Assembly (NCBI RefSeq): GCF_008369325.1
Contig: NZ_VOBI01000004.1
Coordinates: forward strand, 310,001 to 374,000
DNA: 64,000 nt
Source: Pseudomonas sp. ANT_H12B
Lineage (GTDB): Bacteria; Pseudomonadota; Gammaproteobacteria; Pseudomonadales; Pseudomonadaceae
Reading direction: 5' to 3'
Under the pieces are notes generated by a model that saw only the letters and a list, made by a program, of their open reading frames with translations, was not told the DNA's origin and searched no databases. Below are positions 37,325 through 47,036 of this stretch, one piece after another; position 1 is the first letter of the stretch; the number at the start of each line of letters is the position of its first letter. The position numbers and the translations under genes are program-made.

Positions 37325-39241
37325 TCAGGCATCCAGCTCGGCCCAACGCTCGACCATGATGTCGAGCTCCGCCTGCAATTGCTCCAGCTGAGCGATCACC
37401 GCAGCCGTCTCGGCAGCAGGACGCTGATAGAAGCTCGCATCAGCCATTTGGGCCTCAACGGTAGCGATCTGCTGCTCCATGGCTTCGATCTGACCCGGCA
37501 ACATTTCCAGCTCACGCTGCAACTTGTAGCTGAGCTTCTTCTTCGCCACTGGCGCGTCTACCGCAGCGCCCGGCGCAGGTTCGGCCGTCACGACCGCAGA
37601 GGTCAGGTCGGCTTTGCCGGATTTGCTCTCGGTCACGCCCAGCAGGCGCGGCGAGCCGCCCTGGCGCAGCCAGTCCTGATAGCCACCCACATATTCGCGA
37701 ACCTTGCCTTCACCTTCGAAGACCAGGGTGCTGGTGACCACGTTGTCGAGGAATGCCCGGTCGTGGCTGACCATCAGCACGGTGCCGTTGAAGGTCAGCA
37801 AGACCTCTTCCAGCAACTCGAGGGTTTCGACGTCGAGGTCGTTGGTCGGTTCGTCGAGGACCAGCAGGTTCGCTGGTTTGCTGAACAGTTTCGCCAGCAA
37901 CAAGCGCGCACGCTCACCACCGGACAGCGCCTTGACCGGCGTGCGGGCACGCTGCGGGCTGAACAGGAAGTCGCCGAGGTAGCTCAGCACGTGACGGCTC
38001 TGACCATCGATATCGATGAAGTCGCGACCTTCTGCAACGTTGTCGATCACAGTCTTTTCCAGGTCCAGCTGATGGCGCAACTGGTCGAAGTAGGCCACGT
38101 CGATCCGCGTCCCCTCTTCCACTGTGCCGCTGGTTGGTTGCAGACCGTTGAGCATCAGTTTCAGCAAGGTGGTCTTGCCGGTACCGTTTGCGCCCAGCAG
38201 ACCGATACGGTCGCCGCGCGTCAGGACCATCGAGAAATCCTTGATCAGGAACGGGCCGCCTGGGTGAGCAAAGCTCACGTTGTCGAGGACCATCACCTGC
38301 TTGCCGGACTTGTCGGCGGTATCCAGTTGAATATTGGCCTTGCCGGTGCGCTCACGACGCTCGCTACGCTCATTGCGCAGGGCTTTGAGGGCGCGGACGC
38401 GGCCTTCGTTACGGGTGCGGCGAGCCTTGATGCCCTGGCGGATCCAGACTTCTTCCTGGGCCAGTTTTTTGTCGAACAGCGCGTTGGCGGTGTCTTCAGC
38501 GGCCAAGGAGGCCTCTTTGTGCACGAGGAAGCTGGCGTAGTCGCCGTTCCAGTCGATCAGGCCACCGCGATCCAGTTCGAGAATACGGGTTGCGAGGTTC
38601 TGCAGGAATGAACGGTCGTGCGTGATAAACAGCACGGCGCCCTGGAAATCCTTCAACGCTTCTTCGAGCCAGGCGATCGCACCGATGTCCAGGTGGTTGG
38701 TCGGTTCGTCGAGCAGCAGCAGATCGGGCTCGGAAACCAGGGCCTGGGCCAGCAGGACGCGGCGACGCCAGCCACCGGACAACTCGGCGAGGGTCTTGTC
38801 GGCCGGCAACTGCAGACGGCTCAAGGTGCTGTCGACCAGCTGCTGTAAACGCCAGCCATCGCGGGCTTCGAGGTCGTGCTGGACGTGCATCAGTTTGTCC
38901 AGATCGGCGTCGGTGACGATGTTCTGGCTCAGGTGGTGATACTGCGCGAGCAGCTCGCCGACACCGTCCAGGCCTTCGGCCACCACGTCGAACACGGTCC
39001 GCTCGTCGGCTACCGGCAATTCTTGCGGCAATTCGCCAATCTTGAGGCCGGGCGCGCGCCAAACGGAGCCTTCGTCAGGCTTCTGGTCGCCCTTGACGAG
39101 CTTCATCATGCTGGACTTGCCAGTGCCGTTGCGGCCGATGATGCACACCCGCTCACCACGGGCGATCTGCCAGGACACCTTGTCCAACAACGGCATAGCG
39201 CCGAAAGCAAGGGACACATCGCTGAATTTGAGCAGGGTCAT
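37325..39241 (-). CDS. uup: ABC-F ATPase Uup
   Basis: A 638-residue soluble protein with two ABC ATPase domains and no membrane segment. First domain: Walker A IIGRNGTGKSSM, signature ELSGGWRRRVLLAQAL, Walker B LLLDEPTNHLD. Second domain: LLGANGTGKTTLL, ALSGGERARLLLAKLF, LVLDEPTNDLD. The linker (about 230-300, EEVWIRQGIKARRTRNEGRVRALKALRNERSERR) is the ABC-F PtIM helix pair. The C-terminus (LSYKLQRELEMLPGQIEAMEQQIATVEAQM) is a coiled coil that marks Uup, which acts on ribosomes and has been linked to DNA stability. The start at 39241 gives MTLLKFSDVSLAFG. Confidence 0.93.
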   Translation of the reverse strand: MTLLKFSDVSLAFGAMPLLDKVSWQIARGERVCIIGRNGTGKSSMMKLVKGDQKPDEGSVWRAPGLKIGELPQELPVADERTVFDVVAEGLDGVGELLAQYHHLSQNIVTDADLDKLMHVQHDLEARDGWRLQQLVDSTLSRLQLPADKTLAELSGGWRRRVLLAQALVSEPDLLLLDEPTNHLDIGAIAWLEEALKDFQGAVLFITHDRSFLQNLATRILELDRGGLIDWNGDYASFLVHKEASLAAEDTANALFDKKLAQEEVWIRQGIKARRTRNEGRVRALKALRNERSERRERTGKANIQLDTADKSGKQVMVLDNVSFAHPGGPFLIKDFSMVLTRGDRIGLLGANGTGKTTLLKLMLNGLQPTSGTVEEGTRIDVAYFDQLRHQLDLEKTVIDNVAEGRDFIDIDGQSRHVLSYLGDFLFSPQRARTPVKALSGGERARLLLAKLFSKPANLLVLDEPTNDLDVETLELLEEVLLTFNGTVLMVSHDRAFLDNVVTSTLVFEGEGKVREYVGGYQDWLRQGGSPRLLGVTESKSGKADLTSAVVTAEPAPGAAVDAPVAKKKLSYKLQRELEMLPGQIEAMEQQIATVEAQMADASFYQRPAAETAAVIAQLEQLQAELDIMVERWAELDA

Positions 39242-39454
39242 GAGCTTCTCCAAAAACCGGGCGCGCATTCTACCTGACTTGAGGCTTCAGAAGGCCGGCA
39301 ATTTCACCTTCGTGGCACTCTGCATGACAATTGTTGCGAACTTATGCCGACAGGCCGGCAAAGCTTTCGCCCGCTGCTGGCAAAAGGCTAAGCTACAGAT
39401 AATTCAGCGCGGGCATTGCCCGCGCTTGTCATGATTTCTCTGCCCGGACGTCTC

Positions 39455-41383
39455 ATGCGCAGTCGCCTTTTCAGTCTTTTATCCTGTTTTCTTCTTTCTG
39501 CCACTGCCGTTCAAACCGCCCAGGCGGTGGACCTGCCCACCCAACGCCAGTATTACGATGAAGCCAAGCGTGCCCTCGCCAAGGGTGACACCGGCCCTTA
39601 TTTCCGATACAGCCAAGCCCTCAGCGATTATCCGCTGGAGCCGTACCTGGCGTATGACGAACTGACCGCTCGCCTTAAAACCGCGAGCAATGCCGAAATC
39701 GAGAAATTCCTCGCCGAACACGGTGACCTGCCCCAGGCCAACTGGATGAAACTTCGCTGGTTGCGCTGGCTGGCCGAGCGCGGCGACTGGGCGACCTTCG
39801 TCAAGTATTACGACCCAAAGCTCAACTTCACCGAACTGGACTGCCTGAACGCGCAGTATCAGATCGGGCATAACCAGAAAGCCGAAGGTTACGCCAACGC
39901 CAATAAACTCTGGCTGACGGGCAAATCCCAACCCGCCGCCTGTGATGCGCTGTTCGGACAATGGGCCGCGGAAGGCCAACTGACCGAACAAAAACGCTGG
40001 GAGCGCGCCAAGCTTGCCGCTCACGCGCGCAACTATCCGCTGGCCAACAGCCTGGTCAATGGCCTGACCACTCTCGCCCCTCGCGGTCGTTTGTTGATTG
40101 ACGTGGCGCAGAAGCCTGAACTGCTCAACCAGCCGTCGCGCTTTACCCCGGCCGATGAGCCTATGTCCGATGTGGTCAGCCTTGGCCTGCGCCGCCTGGC
40201 GCGCCAGGACCCGGACAAGGCGATGAACCTGCTCGACGGTTATGCCAGCAGCATGCACTTCTCCCGTGACGAAAAAGTGGCGATCGCCCGGGAAATCGGC
40301 CTGTCCCTGGCTAAACGGTTCGACAGCCGCGCGCTGGACATGATGACTAAATACGACCCGGAACTGCGCGACAACACCGTGTCCGAATGGCGCTTGCGTC
40401 TGCTGCTACGCCTGGCCCGCTGGGACGATGCCTATCAGTTGACTCGCCGCCTGCCGCCGGACTTGGCGACCACCAACCGCTGGCGTTATTGGCAGGCCCG
40501 CAGCCTGGAACTGGCGCAGCCGCAGAACCCGGAAGCGCAGACGCTGTATAAGGGCCTCGCCCGCGAACGTGATTTTTATGGGTTCCTCGCGGCGGATCGC
40601 TCGCAGCAGCCCTACTCGCTGAACAACAAACCGCTGGTGCTCAGTCAGGCGCTGATCAACAAGGTGCGCAATACCCCCGGCATACGACGCGCCCTGGAAT
40701 TCCATGCTCGCGGGCAGATCGTCGACGGACGTCGCGAGTGGTACTACGTCAGCCGCCACTTCAACCGCGACGAAATGGTCGCCCAAGCGAAACTGGCCTA
40801 CGACCTGAAATGGTATTTCCCGGCAATTCGCACCATTAGTCAGGCGAAATACTGGGACGATCTGGACATCCGCTTCCCGATGGCCCACCGCGAAACCCTG
40901 GTGCGAGAAGCCAAGGTCCGTGGCCTGCATTCAAGCTGGGTGTTCGCAATCACTCGCCAGGAAAGTGCCTTCATGGACGACGCCCGTTCCGGCGTCGGCG
41001 CCAGCGGCCTGATGCAACTCATGCCCGGCACCGCCAAGGAGACCTCGCGCAAGTTCAGCATCCCGCTGGCCTCGCCGAAGCAAGTGTTCGACCCGGACAA
41101 AAACATCCAGCTCGGCGCCGCTTACCTGAGCCAGGTCCACAGTCAGTTCAACGGCAACCGCGTCCTCGCGTCCGCCGCCTACAACGCCGGCCCCGGCCGC
41201 GTGCGCCAGTGGCTGCGCGGTGCGGACCACCTGAGCTTCGACGTCTGGGTGGAAAGCATCCCGTTCGACGAAACCCGTCAGTACGTGCAAAACGTGCTGT
41301 CGTACTCGGTGATCTACGGCCAGAAGCTCAACTCACCACAGCCGTTGGTGGATTGGCATGAGCGCTACTTTGACGATCAATGA
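39455..41383 (+). CDS. slt: Soluble lytic murein transglycosylase Slt
   Basis: A 642-residue periplasmic transglycosylase with a signal peptide (FSLLSCFLLSATAVQTAQA/VDLP). A superhelical alpha-domain of about 440 residues is followed by the catalytic lysozyme-like domain. The catalytic glutamate is in ITRQESAFMDDARSGVGASGLMQLMPGTAKE, and ASAAYNAGPGRVRQWL is the second family motif. It cleaves peptidoglycan glycan strands and releases 1,6-anhydro products that NagZ later processes. The start at 39455 has a weak ribosome site; 39431 is possible. Confidence 0.95.
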   Translation: MRSRLFSLLSCFLLSATAVQTAQAVDLPTQRQYYDEAKRALAKGDTGPYFRYSQALSDYPLEPYLAYDELTARLKTASNAEIEKFLAEHGDLPQANWMKLRWLRWLAERGDWATFVKYYDPKLNFTELDCLNAQYQIGHNQKAEGYANANKLWLTGKSQPAACDALFGQWAAEGQLTEQKRWERAKLAAHARNYPLANSLVNGLTTLAPRGRLLIDVAQKPELLNQPSRFTPADEPMSDVVSLGLRRLARQDPDKAMNLLDGYASSMHFSRDEKVAIAREIGLSLAKRFDSRALDMMTKYDPELRDNTVSEWRLRLLLRLARWDDAYQLTRRLPPDLATTNRWRYWQARSLELAQPQNPEAQTLYKGLARERDFYGFLAADRSQQPYSLNNKPLVLSQALINKVRNTPGIRRALEFHARGQIVDGRREWYYVSRHFNRDEMVAQAKLAYDLKWYFPAIRTISQAKYWDDLDIRFPMAHRETLVREAKVRGLHSSWVFAITRQESAFMDDARSGVGASGLMQLMPGTAKETSRKFSIPLASPKQVFDPDKNIQLGAAYLSQVHSQFNGNRVLASAAYNAGPGRVRQWLRGADHLSFDVWVESIPFDETRQYVQNVLSYSVIYGQKLNSPQPLVDWHERYFDDQ

Positions 41384-41403
41384 GCCTGCCTTGAAGCGCT
41401 GAC

Positions 41404-41440
41404 AAAAATGCCCGCATCGGTTGATGCGGGCATTTTTTTT
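41404..41440. terminator. Terminator between slt and the exporter gene
   Basis: AAAAATGCCCGCATC, loop GGTT, GATGCGGGCATTTTTTTT. It has A- and T-runs on both sides and serves the two convergent genes. Confidence 0.93.
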
Positions 41441-41462
41441 GGTGCTCTACTGGCTCGGTTTC

Positions 41463-43247
41463 TTAGTCGGTTACCGGGTCTGTGATCACGTCATGCCCAT
41501 CACTAAACTGCAACGCCGCCAACCGCGCATACAGTGCGTTGCTGGCGATCAACTCCTGATGCGTCCCCACCGCCACCAGTTTCCCTTGGTCCATCACTGC
41601 GATCCGGTCGGCATTTTTCACCGTGGCCAAGCGATGAGCGATGACCAGCGTGGTGCGGTTTCTCATCAGACTTGGCAGGGCTTGCTGGATCAGGTGTTCG
41701 CTCTGGGCATCGAGGGCGCTGGTGGCTTCGTCCAGCAGCAGGATCGGCGCGTCCACCAGCAGCGCCCGGGCGATGGCCAAGCGTTGGCGCTGGCCGCCAG
41801 ACAAACCGAGGCCACCGTCGCCCAGATGAGTCTGGTAGCCGTTGGGCATCGCCTCGATAAAGTCATGGGCGTAAGCGACTTTCGCCGCTTCCTGAACCTG
41901 GGCCAGGGTTGCCGCCGGGTTGCCGTAACGGATGTTCTCTTCGATGCTGCCGAAGAACAGCGCCGGGTTTTGCGAAACCAGGGCGAAGCAACGGCGCAGA
42001 TCCAGCGGGTCGAGTTGAGTCAGCGGCACGCCATCGAGCAAGATGCGCCCTTGGGCAGGATCGTAAAAACGCAGCAGCAGGTCATACACCGTCGACTTGC
42101 CGGCACCGGATGGCCCAACCAACGCGAGGGTTTCGCCGGCATTGATGGTCAGACTCAAGCCATCGACAGCAAAGCTTTCGGGACGTGACGGGTAGGAAAA
42201 ACGCAGATCTTGCAGCACCAGATCGCCCTTCACCCGCTCGGGCAAAGTCACCAGATCTGTGGTCGGTGGCTGGATGATGTTTTCCGAACGGAGCAACTCG
42301 GCAATCCGTTCGGCCGCGCCTGCCGCTCGCTGCAGTTCGCCGATCACTTCGCTCAACGTGCCGAAGGCGCTACCGACGATCAAGCTGTAAAAAACAAACG
42401 CTGCCAGTTCACCGGCAGAAATTCGCCCGGCGATCACATCCATTCCGCCGACCCAGAGCATCACGCCAACCGCGCCCAGCACCAGCACGATCACCAGGGT
42501 AATCAGCCAGGCCCGCTGGAAGATACGTTTGCGGGCGATGTCGAAGGCTTCTTCCACGGTCACGGCAAAGCGTTGCTCGTCCTGAACCTGATGGTTGTAG
42601 GCCTGCACGGTTTTGATCTGGCCGAGGGTTTCGGAGACATAACTGCCGATATCGGCAATTCGATCCTGGCTCAAGCGTGACAGGCTGCGTACTCGGCGGC
42701 CGAAGATCAGGATCGGCGCGATCACCAATGGCAACGCGACCACCACAATGCTGGTGAGCTTTGGGTTGGTGATAAACAGCAAGACGATCCCGCCGATCAC
42801 CATCAGCAAATTGCGCAAGAACAGCGACAACGAAGAGCCGATCACCGATTGCAGCAACGTGGTGTCGGCGGTCAGCCGCGACTGGATCTCGGAGCTGCGG
42901 TTGTCTTCGTAGAAACCCGGATGTAGATAAATAAGATGGTTGAACACCTGACGGCGGATGTCCGCGACAACGCGCTCGCCGATCCATGACACCAGGTAAT
43001 AACGCGCAAAGGTGCCGATTGCCAGGCCGACCACCAGCACCATAAACAGGCCGATGGACTGGTTGAGCAAGTGCGGCGATTGGGTCATGAAGCCCTGGTC
43101 CACCAACAATCGAATGCCCTGCCCCATGGATAAGGTGATGCCCGCGGTGACAATCAATGCGAGCAAGGCACCGAGGGCCGGCCAGCGATAAGGTGCGATG
43201 AAACGCAGAGCCAGGCGCACGGCGCGCCGCTGACGGGAAGAAAACAT
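41463..43247 (-). CDS. MsbA-like ABC transporter, fused permease-ATPase
   Basis: A 594-residue half-exporter with six predicted membrane helices (about 20-300), for example ALGALLALIVTAGITLSM, IGLFMVLVVGLAIGTFARYYLV and NLLMVIGGIVLLFI, followed by an ATPase. Walker A is LVGPSGAGKSTVYDLLLRFYDP, signature GLGLSGGQRQRLAIARALL, Walker B ILLLDEATSALD and H-loop VIAHRLATVK. It is of the multidrug or lipid A flippase type; its substrate is unknown. The start MFSSRQRRAVRL at 43247 is preferred, with an ATG nine bases upstream also possible. It is divergent from the small PA1571-like gene and shares a palindromic region with it. Confidence 0.9.
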   Translation of the reverse strand: MFSSRQRRAVRLALRFIAPYRWPALGALLALIVTAGITLSMGQGIRLLVDQGFMTQSPHLLNQSIGLFMVLVVGLAIGTFARYYLVSWIGERVVADIRRQVFNHLIYLHPGFYEDNRSSEIQSRLTADTTLLQSVIGSSLSLFLRNLLMVIGGIVLLFITNPKLTSIVVVALPLVIAPILIFGRRVRSLSRLSQDRIADIGSYVSETLGQIKTVQAYNHQVQDEQRFAVTVEEAFDIARKRIFQRAWLITLVIVLVLGAVGVMLWVGGMDVIAGRISAGELAAFVFYSLIVGSAFGTLSEVIGELQRAAGAAERIAELLRSENIIQPPTTDLVTLPERVKGDLVLQDLRFSYPSRPESFAVDGLSLTINAGETLALVGPSGAGKSTVYDLLLRFYDPAQGRILLDGVPLTQLDPLDLRRCFALVSQNPALFFGSIEENIRYGNPAATLAQVQEAAKVAYAHDFIEAMPNGYQTHLGDGGLGLSGGQRQRLAIARALLVDAPILLLDEATSALDAQSEHLIQQALPSLMRNRTTLVIAHRLATVKNADRIAVMDQGKLVAVGTHQELIASNALYARLAALQFSDGHDVITDPVTD

Positions 43248-43353
43248 GAAGATCATCCGAAGGCACAACCAGTAGGGATTAACCCGTCCAAGCCTACACT
43301 GGTCGATGGGCATGAACTCTGTAAATCACAATGAGTCAGTTTAATTATGTCCG

Positions 43354-43380
43354 CCAATACTAGCGTCTAGACGCTATTGG
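43354..43380. promoter_or_regulatory. Strong palindrome in the exporter/PA1571-like intergenic region
   Basis: A perfect 14-bp palindrome AGCGTCTAGACGCT (43362-43375) is framed by CCAAT (43354-43358) and ATTGG (43376-43380). It is an operator-like site between two divergent genes. Confidence 0.5.
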
Positions 43381-43516
43381 TCTAAAGTCCGGGTGGCACC
43401 GTTTAACAATTTCTGGTGGACTGGTGTTGCCGCTCAGGAAAGATCGCAGGGAGTTGTCACAACCCGGTCACCCGGCGGTTTTACAGTAAGCACACAACCT
43501 GATGAGGAGACAGGCA

Positions 43517-43696
43517 ATGTCCTTGCAAAACAGCAGCGAAGACAAGATTGAAGTGATCCGCACACAGCCAGACCAGTCTCTGGGTTGCTCAATTATTGAT
43601 AAGGATGGGCGCGAAGTACCGATCACTGAAGGCATGATCCAGGACGCTTGCCGCGAACTGGAAAAGCGATTGGTCAAACCTGCCGAACAAGATTGA
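43517..43696 (+). CDS. Small 59-residue PA1571-family protein
   Basis: A short acidic soluble protein (MSLQNSSEDKIEVIRTQPDQ..., with GCSIIDKDGREVPITEGMIQDACRELEKRLVK). It matches, from memory, the PA1571 family of Pseudomonas, whose function is unknown. The start at 43517 has GAGGAG upstream. It has its own strong terminator 20 bases after the stop, so it is a monocistronic gene. Confidence 0.8.
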   Translation: MSLQNSSEDKIEVIRTQPDQSLGCSIIDKDGREVPITEGMIQDACRELEKRLVKPAEQD

Positions 43697-43715
43697 TATA
43701 GCCACCGTCTTCTTG

Positions 43716-43745
43716 ACCCGGCCTCTGATGGCCGGGTTTTTTATG
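43716..43745 (+). terminator. Terminator after the PA1571-like gene
   Basis: ACCCGGCC, loop TCTGAT, GGCCGGGTTTTTTATG. Confidence 0.92.
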
Positions 43746-43772
43746 GGTGCCTTTTGAGGGGGCTGCGCACCC

Positions 43773-43854
43773 TATCGCGGGCAAGCCCGCTCCTACAGGT
43801 CATGCGTCAATTTTGAAATCGCATTAATCCTGTGGGAGCGGGCTTGCCCGCGAG
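43773..43854. repeat. REP pair upstream of the pdxB stop
   Basis: Inverted cores TCGCGGGCAAGCCCGCTCCT and GTGGGAGCGGGCTTGCCCGC, about 43 bases apart. Confidence 0.93.
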
Positions 43855-43868
43855 AGGGCCAGCACCAT

Positions 43869-45014
43869 TTACGAAATTATTTGCGCACCCAATGCCGCCA
43901 CAATCTTCTGCAACCCAGGCGAATCCCCGTCAATCCGCACCTTCAACCCATCAATCTCACGCCGCTGCGGATAATGCTTGCGCAGCGCATCGAACGCCGC
44001 ACGCTGCTCGCTCACGTTGCCTACAAGGCTACGGCGGAAATCTGCATCATCACGGCGCGGGTCGTACACACCTCGGCACAACATCGCCAGCGTCCAGGCC
44101 GGATCGCTGTCAGCGTTCAAAGACACTTGCGACAACCATGGCGCGGGCAGCAAATCGCTCAAACTGACCAGAGCCGGTTGCCCGAGGAACTCGCAATACG
44201 CCTGATAAATCTGCGCCGTCCCACGCTGTTTGCCATCCAGGCTGTAACCGGCAATGTGCGGCGTGGCCAGCACGCAGAGTTCGGCCAGTGCCACATCAAC
44301 TTCGGGCTCGCCTTCCCAAACGTCCAGCACGGCTTGCAGGTCTTCGCGTTGCAGCAGCACCTGGCGCAGGGCGGCATTGTCCACCACCGGGCCACGACTG
44401 GCGTTGATCAGCCAGGTGCCGGATTTAAGTTGGTTCAAGCGGTTTTTATCGAACAGATGCCAGGTCGACTGCGCGCCGTGTTTTTTCAACGGCGTGTGCA
44501 GACTGATGACATCGCACTGTTCGATGATCTGCTCGAGGCTGACGTATTCGCCACCTTCAGCGGCTTGCCGAGGCGGATCACACACCAGAACATTCCAGCC
44601 CAGACCTTGCAGGACCTTGACCAGCCGGCCGCCCACTTCGCCGGCACCGACCACGCCGTAGGTGCGCTGAGTCAGGTCGGCGCCTTCGATTTCAGCCAGT
44701 GTCAGCAGGCTGCCGAGCACGTAGTCGACCACGCCTCGGGCGTTGCAACCGGGTGCGCTGGACCAGGAGATGCCAGCCTGCTGAAAGTAATCCAGATCCA
44801 GATGATCAGTGCCGATGGTGCAGGTGCCGACAAAGCGTACCTTGCTGCCTTCGAGCAACGCGCGGTTGACGTTGGTCACCGAGCGCACCAGCAGCACATC
44901 GGCCTGTTCGAGGGTGGCGCGGTCAATGGAACGTCCCGGCACCCGGCGGATTTCACCGAAACCTTCGAAGAAGGCATCGAGCAGCGGGATATTTTCGTCG
45001 GCAACAATCAGCAT
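43869..45014 (-). CDS. pdxB: Erythronate-4-phosphate dehydrogenase PdxB
   Basis: A 381-residue NAD-dependent D-isomer 2-hydroxyacid dehydrogenase that oxidises 4-phosphoerythronate in pyridoxal phosphate synthesis. The start [28 protein letters not shown] is family-specific. The NAD fold is [21 protein letters not shown]. Active-site residues appear in [16 protein letters not shown] (Arg), [10 protein letters not shown] (Glu) and [13 protein letters not shown] (His). The C-terminal PdxB dimerisation domain is present. It is divergent from the MATE pump gene. Confidence 0.97.
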   Translation of the reverse strand: MLIVADENIPLLDAFFEGFGEIRRVPGRSIDRATLEQADVLLVRSVTNVNRALLEGSKVRFVGTCTIGTDHLDLDYFQQAGISWSSAPGCNARGVVDYVLGSLLTLAEIEGADLTQRTYGVVGAGEVGGRLVKVLQGLGWNVLVCDPPRQAAEGGEYVSLEQIIEQCDVISLHTPLKKHGAQSTWHLFDKNRLNQLKSGTWLINASRGPVVDNAALRQVLLQREDLQAVLDVWEGEPEVDVALAELCVLATPHIAGYSLDGKQRGTAQIYQAYCEFLGQPALVSLSDLLPAPWLSQVSLNADSDPAWTLAMLCRGVYDPRRDDADFRRSLVGNVSEQRAAFDALRKHYPQRREIDGLKVRIDGDSPGLQKIVAALGAQIIS

Positions 45015-45203
45015 GGCAGGCTCCTTTGGCGGATCGGCAGTGTAGGCGGAGATGGCACGTCACGCCTAGCACGCATCCCCTACAAGGGACCATGCGCGGG
45101 GGGGAAAGAATTACAAATCCCTAACACAGGATTTTTCCTGACCACTGCGTCAACGCGTAGAATGCGCCGCCTCGCGCATCAAAACCTTTTGGACGTTTCG
45201 CCC

Positions 45204-46613
45204 TTGAATTCCGTGACTGACCGCCCCGCCGCTACTTCCCTCACCCGTCCGGCCCGGGTTCGCCTGGAGCTGAAAAACCTGCTCGGCCTGGCCCTGCCGA
45301 TCATGATCGCGCAACTGGCGACCACCGCGATGGGCTTCGTCGATGCGGTGATGGCGGGTCGAGTCGGACCAAGGGATCTGGCGGCCGTGGCGCTGGGCAA
45401 CTCGATCTGGGTGCCCGTATTCCTGTTAATCACCGGCACTTTGCTGGCGACTACCCCGAAAGTCGCCCAGCGTTTCGGCGCCGGCACCCACAGCGAGATT
45501 GGCCCGATCGTGCGTCAGGCACTGTGGCTGGCGTTGGTGGTGGGTTTGATGGCGACCGGCATGCTGCTCAGCGCCGAACCGATCCTGCACATGATGAAAG
45601 TCGATCCCGAGCTGATCGGCCCGTGCATGCAATATCTGCATGGCATCGCCAGTGGCTTGCCCGCCGTCGCCTTCTACCATGTGTTGCGCTGCTTCAGTGA
45701 CGGCCTGGGGCGCACCCGGCCGGCGATGGTGCTGGGTCTGTGCGGGCTGGCGCTGAATATTCCGCTGAACTACGTCTTCATCTATGGCCACTTCGGTGTG
45801 CCGGCCATGGGCGGCGTCGGTTGCGGTTGGGCCACGGCGATTGTGATGTGGGTGATGGCCTTGGGCATGGCCGGGTGGGAGCGCTGGGCGCCGGCCTATC
45901 AGTCGAGTCAGTTATTCAGCCGTTTCGACTGGCCACAGTGGTCGGTGATCAAACGCCTGCTGGGCATCGGCTTGCCCATCGGCATCGCCGTGTTCGCCGA
46001 ATCGAGCATCTTCGCTGTGATTGCCCTGCTGATCGGCAGCCTCGGCGCCACCGTCGTAGCCGGGCATCAGATCGCGCTGAACTTCAGCTCGCTGGTATTT
46101 ATGATTCCCTACTCCCTGGGCATGGCCGTCACTGTGCGGGTCGGTCAGGCGCTCGGCCGCGAGGAGCCCCGTGAAGCGCGCTTCGCCGCCGGTGTCGGCA
46201 TGGGCACGGCGTTGGCGTATGCGTGTATCTCCGCGAGCATGATGCTGTTGCTGCGTGAACACATCGCAACCATCTACACGGCGGATCCGACAGTGATTCA
46301 CGTCGCGGCGATGCTGATCGTGTATTCGGCGCTGTTCCAGTTTTCCGATGCGATCCAGGTCACCGCCGCCGGCGCCTTGCGCGGTTATCAGGACACGCGG
46401 GTGACGATGATCCTGACGCTGTTTGCGTACTGGGGGATTGGTTTGCCGGTGGGTTACGCGCTGGGCCTGACCGATTGGTTGGGCACGCCGAGCGGCCCGA
46501 GCGGGCTGTGGCAGGGTTTGATCGTGGGCTTGAGTTGCGCGGCGCTGATGCTGTCGATCCGCCTGACGCGCAGTGCACGCAAGCGGATCCGCATCAGTCG
46601 GTCGGCGGGTTAA
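45204..46613 (+). CDS. pmpM: MATE-family multidrug efflux pump (NorM/PmpM)
   Basis: A 469-residue membrane pump of the MATE family with twelve helices. It closely matches what I recall of PmpM of P. aeruginosa: [24 protein letters not shown] in helix 1, [45 protein letters not shown] and [24 protein letters not shown]. PmpM exports fluoroquinolones and cationic dyes with H+. The start is uncertain: I chose the TTG at 45204 ([12 protein letters not shown]); a GTG at 45213 is equally good. No strong ribosome site is visible. Its stop overlaps the convergent tusA stop. Confidence 0.9.
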   Translation: MNSVTDRPAATSLTRPARVRLELKNLLGLALPIMIAQLATTAMGFVDAVMAGRVGPRDLAAVALGNSIWVPVFLLITGTLLATTPKVAQRFGAGTHSEIGPIVRQALWLALVVGLMATGMLLSAEPILHMMKVDPELIGPCMQYLHGIASGLPAVAFYHVLRCFSDGLGRTRPAMVLGLCGLALNIPLNYVFIYGHFGVPAMGGVGCGWATAIVMWVMALGMAGWERWAPAYQSSQLFSRFDWPQWSVIKRLLGIGLPIGIAVFAESSIFAVIALLIGSLGATVVAGHQIALNFSSLVFMIPYSLGMAVTVRVGQALGREEPREARFAAGVGMGTALAYACISASMMLLLREHIATIYTADPTVIHVAAMLIVYSALFQFSDAIQVTAAGALRGYQDTRVTMILTLFAYWGIGLPVGYALGLTDWLGTPSGPSGLWQGLIVGLSCAALMLSIRLTRSARKRIRISRSAG

Positions 46614-46861
46614 GCGAGTTTCTTGCGGATCCAGTAGAGGTAGGTGCCTGCCTCTTCATGCTGCCCCACCAGTTCGTGGTCGAGAAACACGCAGAACTTG
46701 GGAATGTCGCGACGGGTCGACGGGTCGGTGGCGATCACCTTCAGCAGCCCCCCGGGCGCCAGGTCACGGATGTGCTGGTGCAGCATCATCACCGGTTCCG
46801 GGCAGTTGAGGCCGGTGGCGTCGAGGGTGCCGTCTACCGGCGTATCAATCATTTCACTCAT
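46610..46861 (-). CDS. tusA: TusA-family sulfur carrier protein
   Basis: An 83-residue sulfurtransferase carrier. The motif [15 protein letters not shown] holds the active cysteine of the CPEP loop, and the C-terminal half is [28 protein letters not shown]. TusA passes sulfur from IscS toward tRNA 2-thiouridine synthesis. The start at 46861 ([11 protein letters not shown]) has AGGAGT upstream. It is convergent with the MATE gene and overlaps its last 4 bases. Confidence 0.95.
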   Translation of the reverse strand: MSEMIDTPVDGTLDATGLNCPEPVMMLHQHIRDLAPGGLLKVIATDPSTRRDIPKFCVFLDHELVGQHEEAGTYLYWIRKKLA

Positions 46862-46935
46862 GATTCACTCCTGAAACTTGCCGGCATTGTCGCGCATTGC
46901 CGGGTTCAACGTCATCTGTGGCGTAACACGGTCCT

Positions 46936-47022
46936 TGTGGGAGCTGGCTTGCCTGCGATGGCATCAACTCGGTTCGACGTCAAACCGAGTCGCCTATATC
47001 GCGGGCAAGCCCGACTCCCACC
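46936..47022. repeat. REP pair between rlmM and tusA
   Basis: Cores GTGGGAGCTGGCTTGCCTGC and GCGGGCAAGCCCGACTCCCA in inverted order. Between them is a separate hairpin (ACTCGGTT...AACCGAGT). Confidence 0.88.
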
Positions 47023-47036
47023 GGGATATCAGCGTT

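Noticed and set aside
43881..45203. Upstream extension of the MATE pump reading frame
   Set aside because: It is antisense to pdxB. The pump's own conserved N-terminus begins near 45204.
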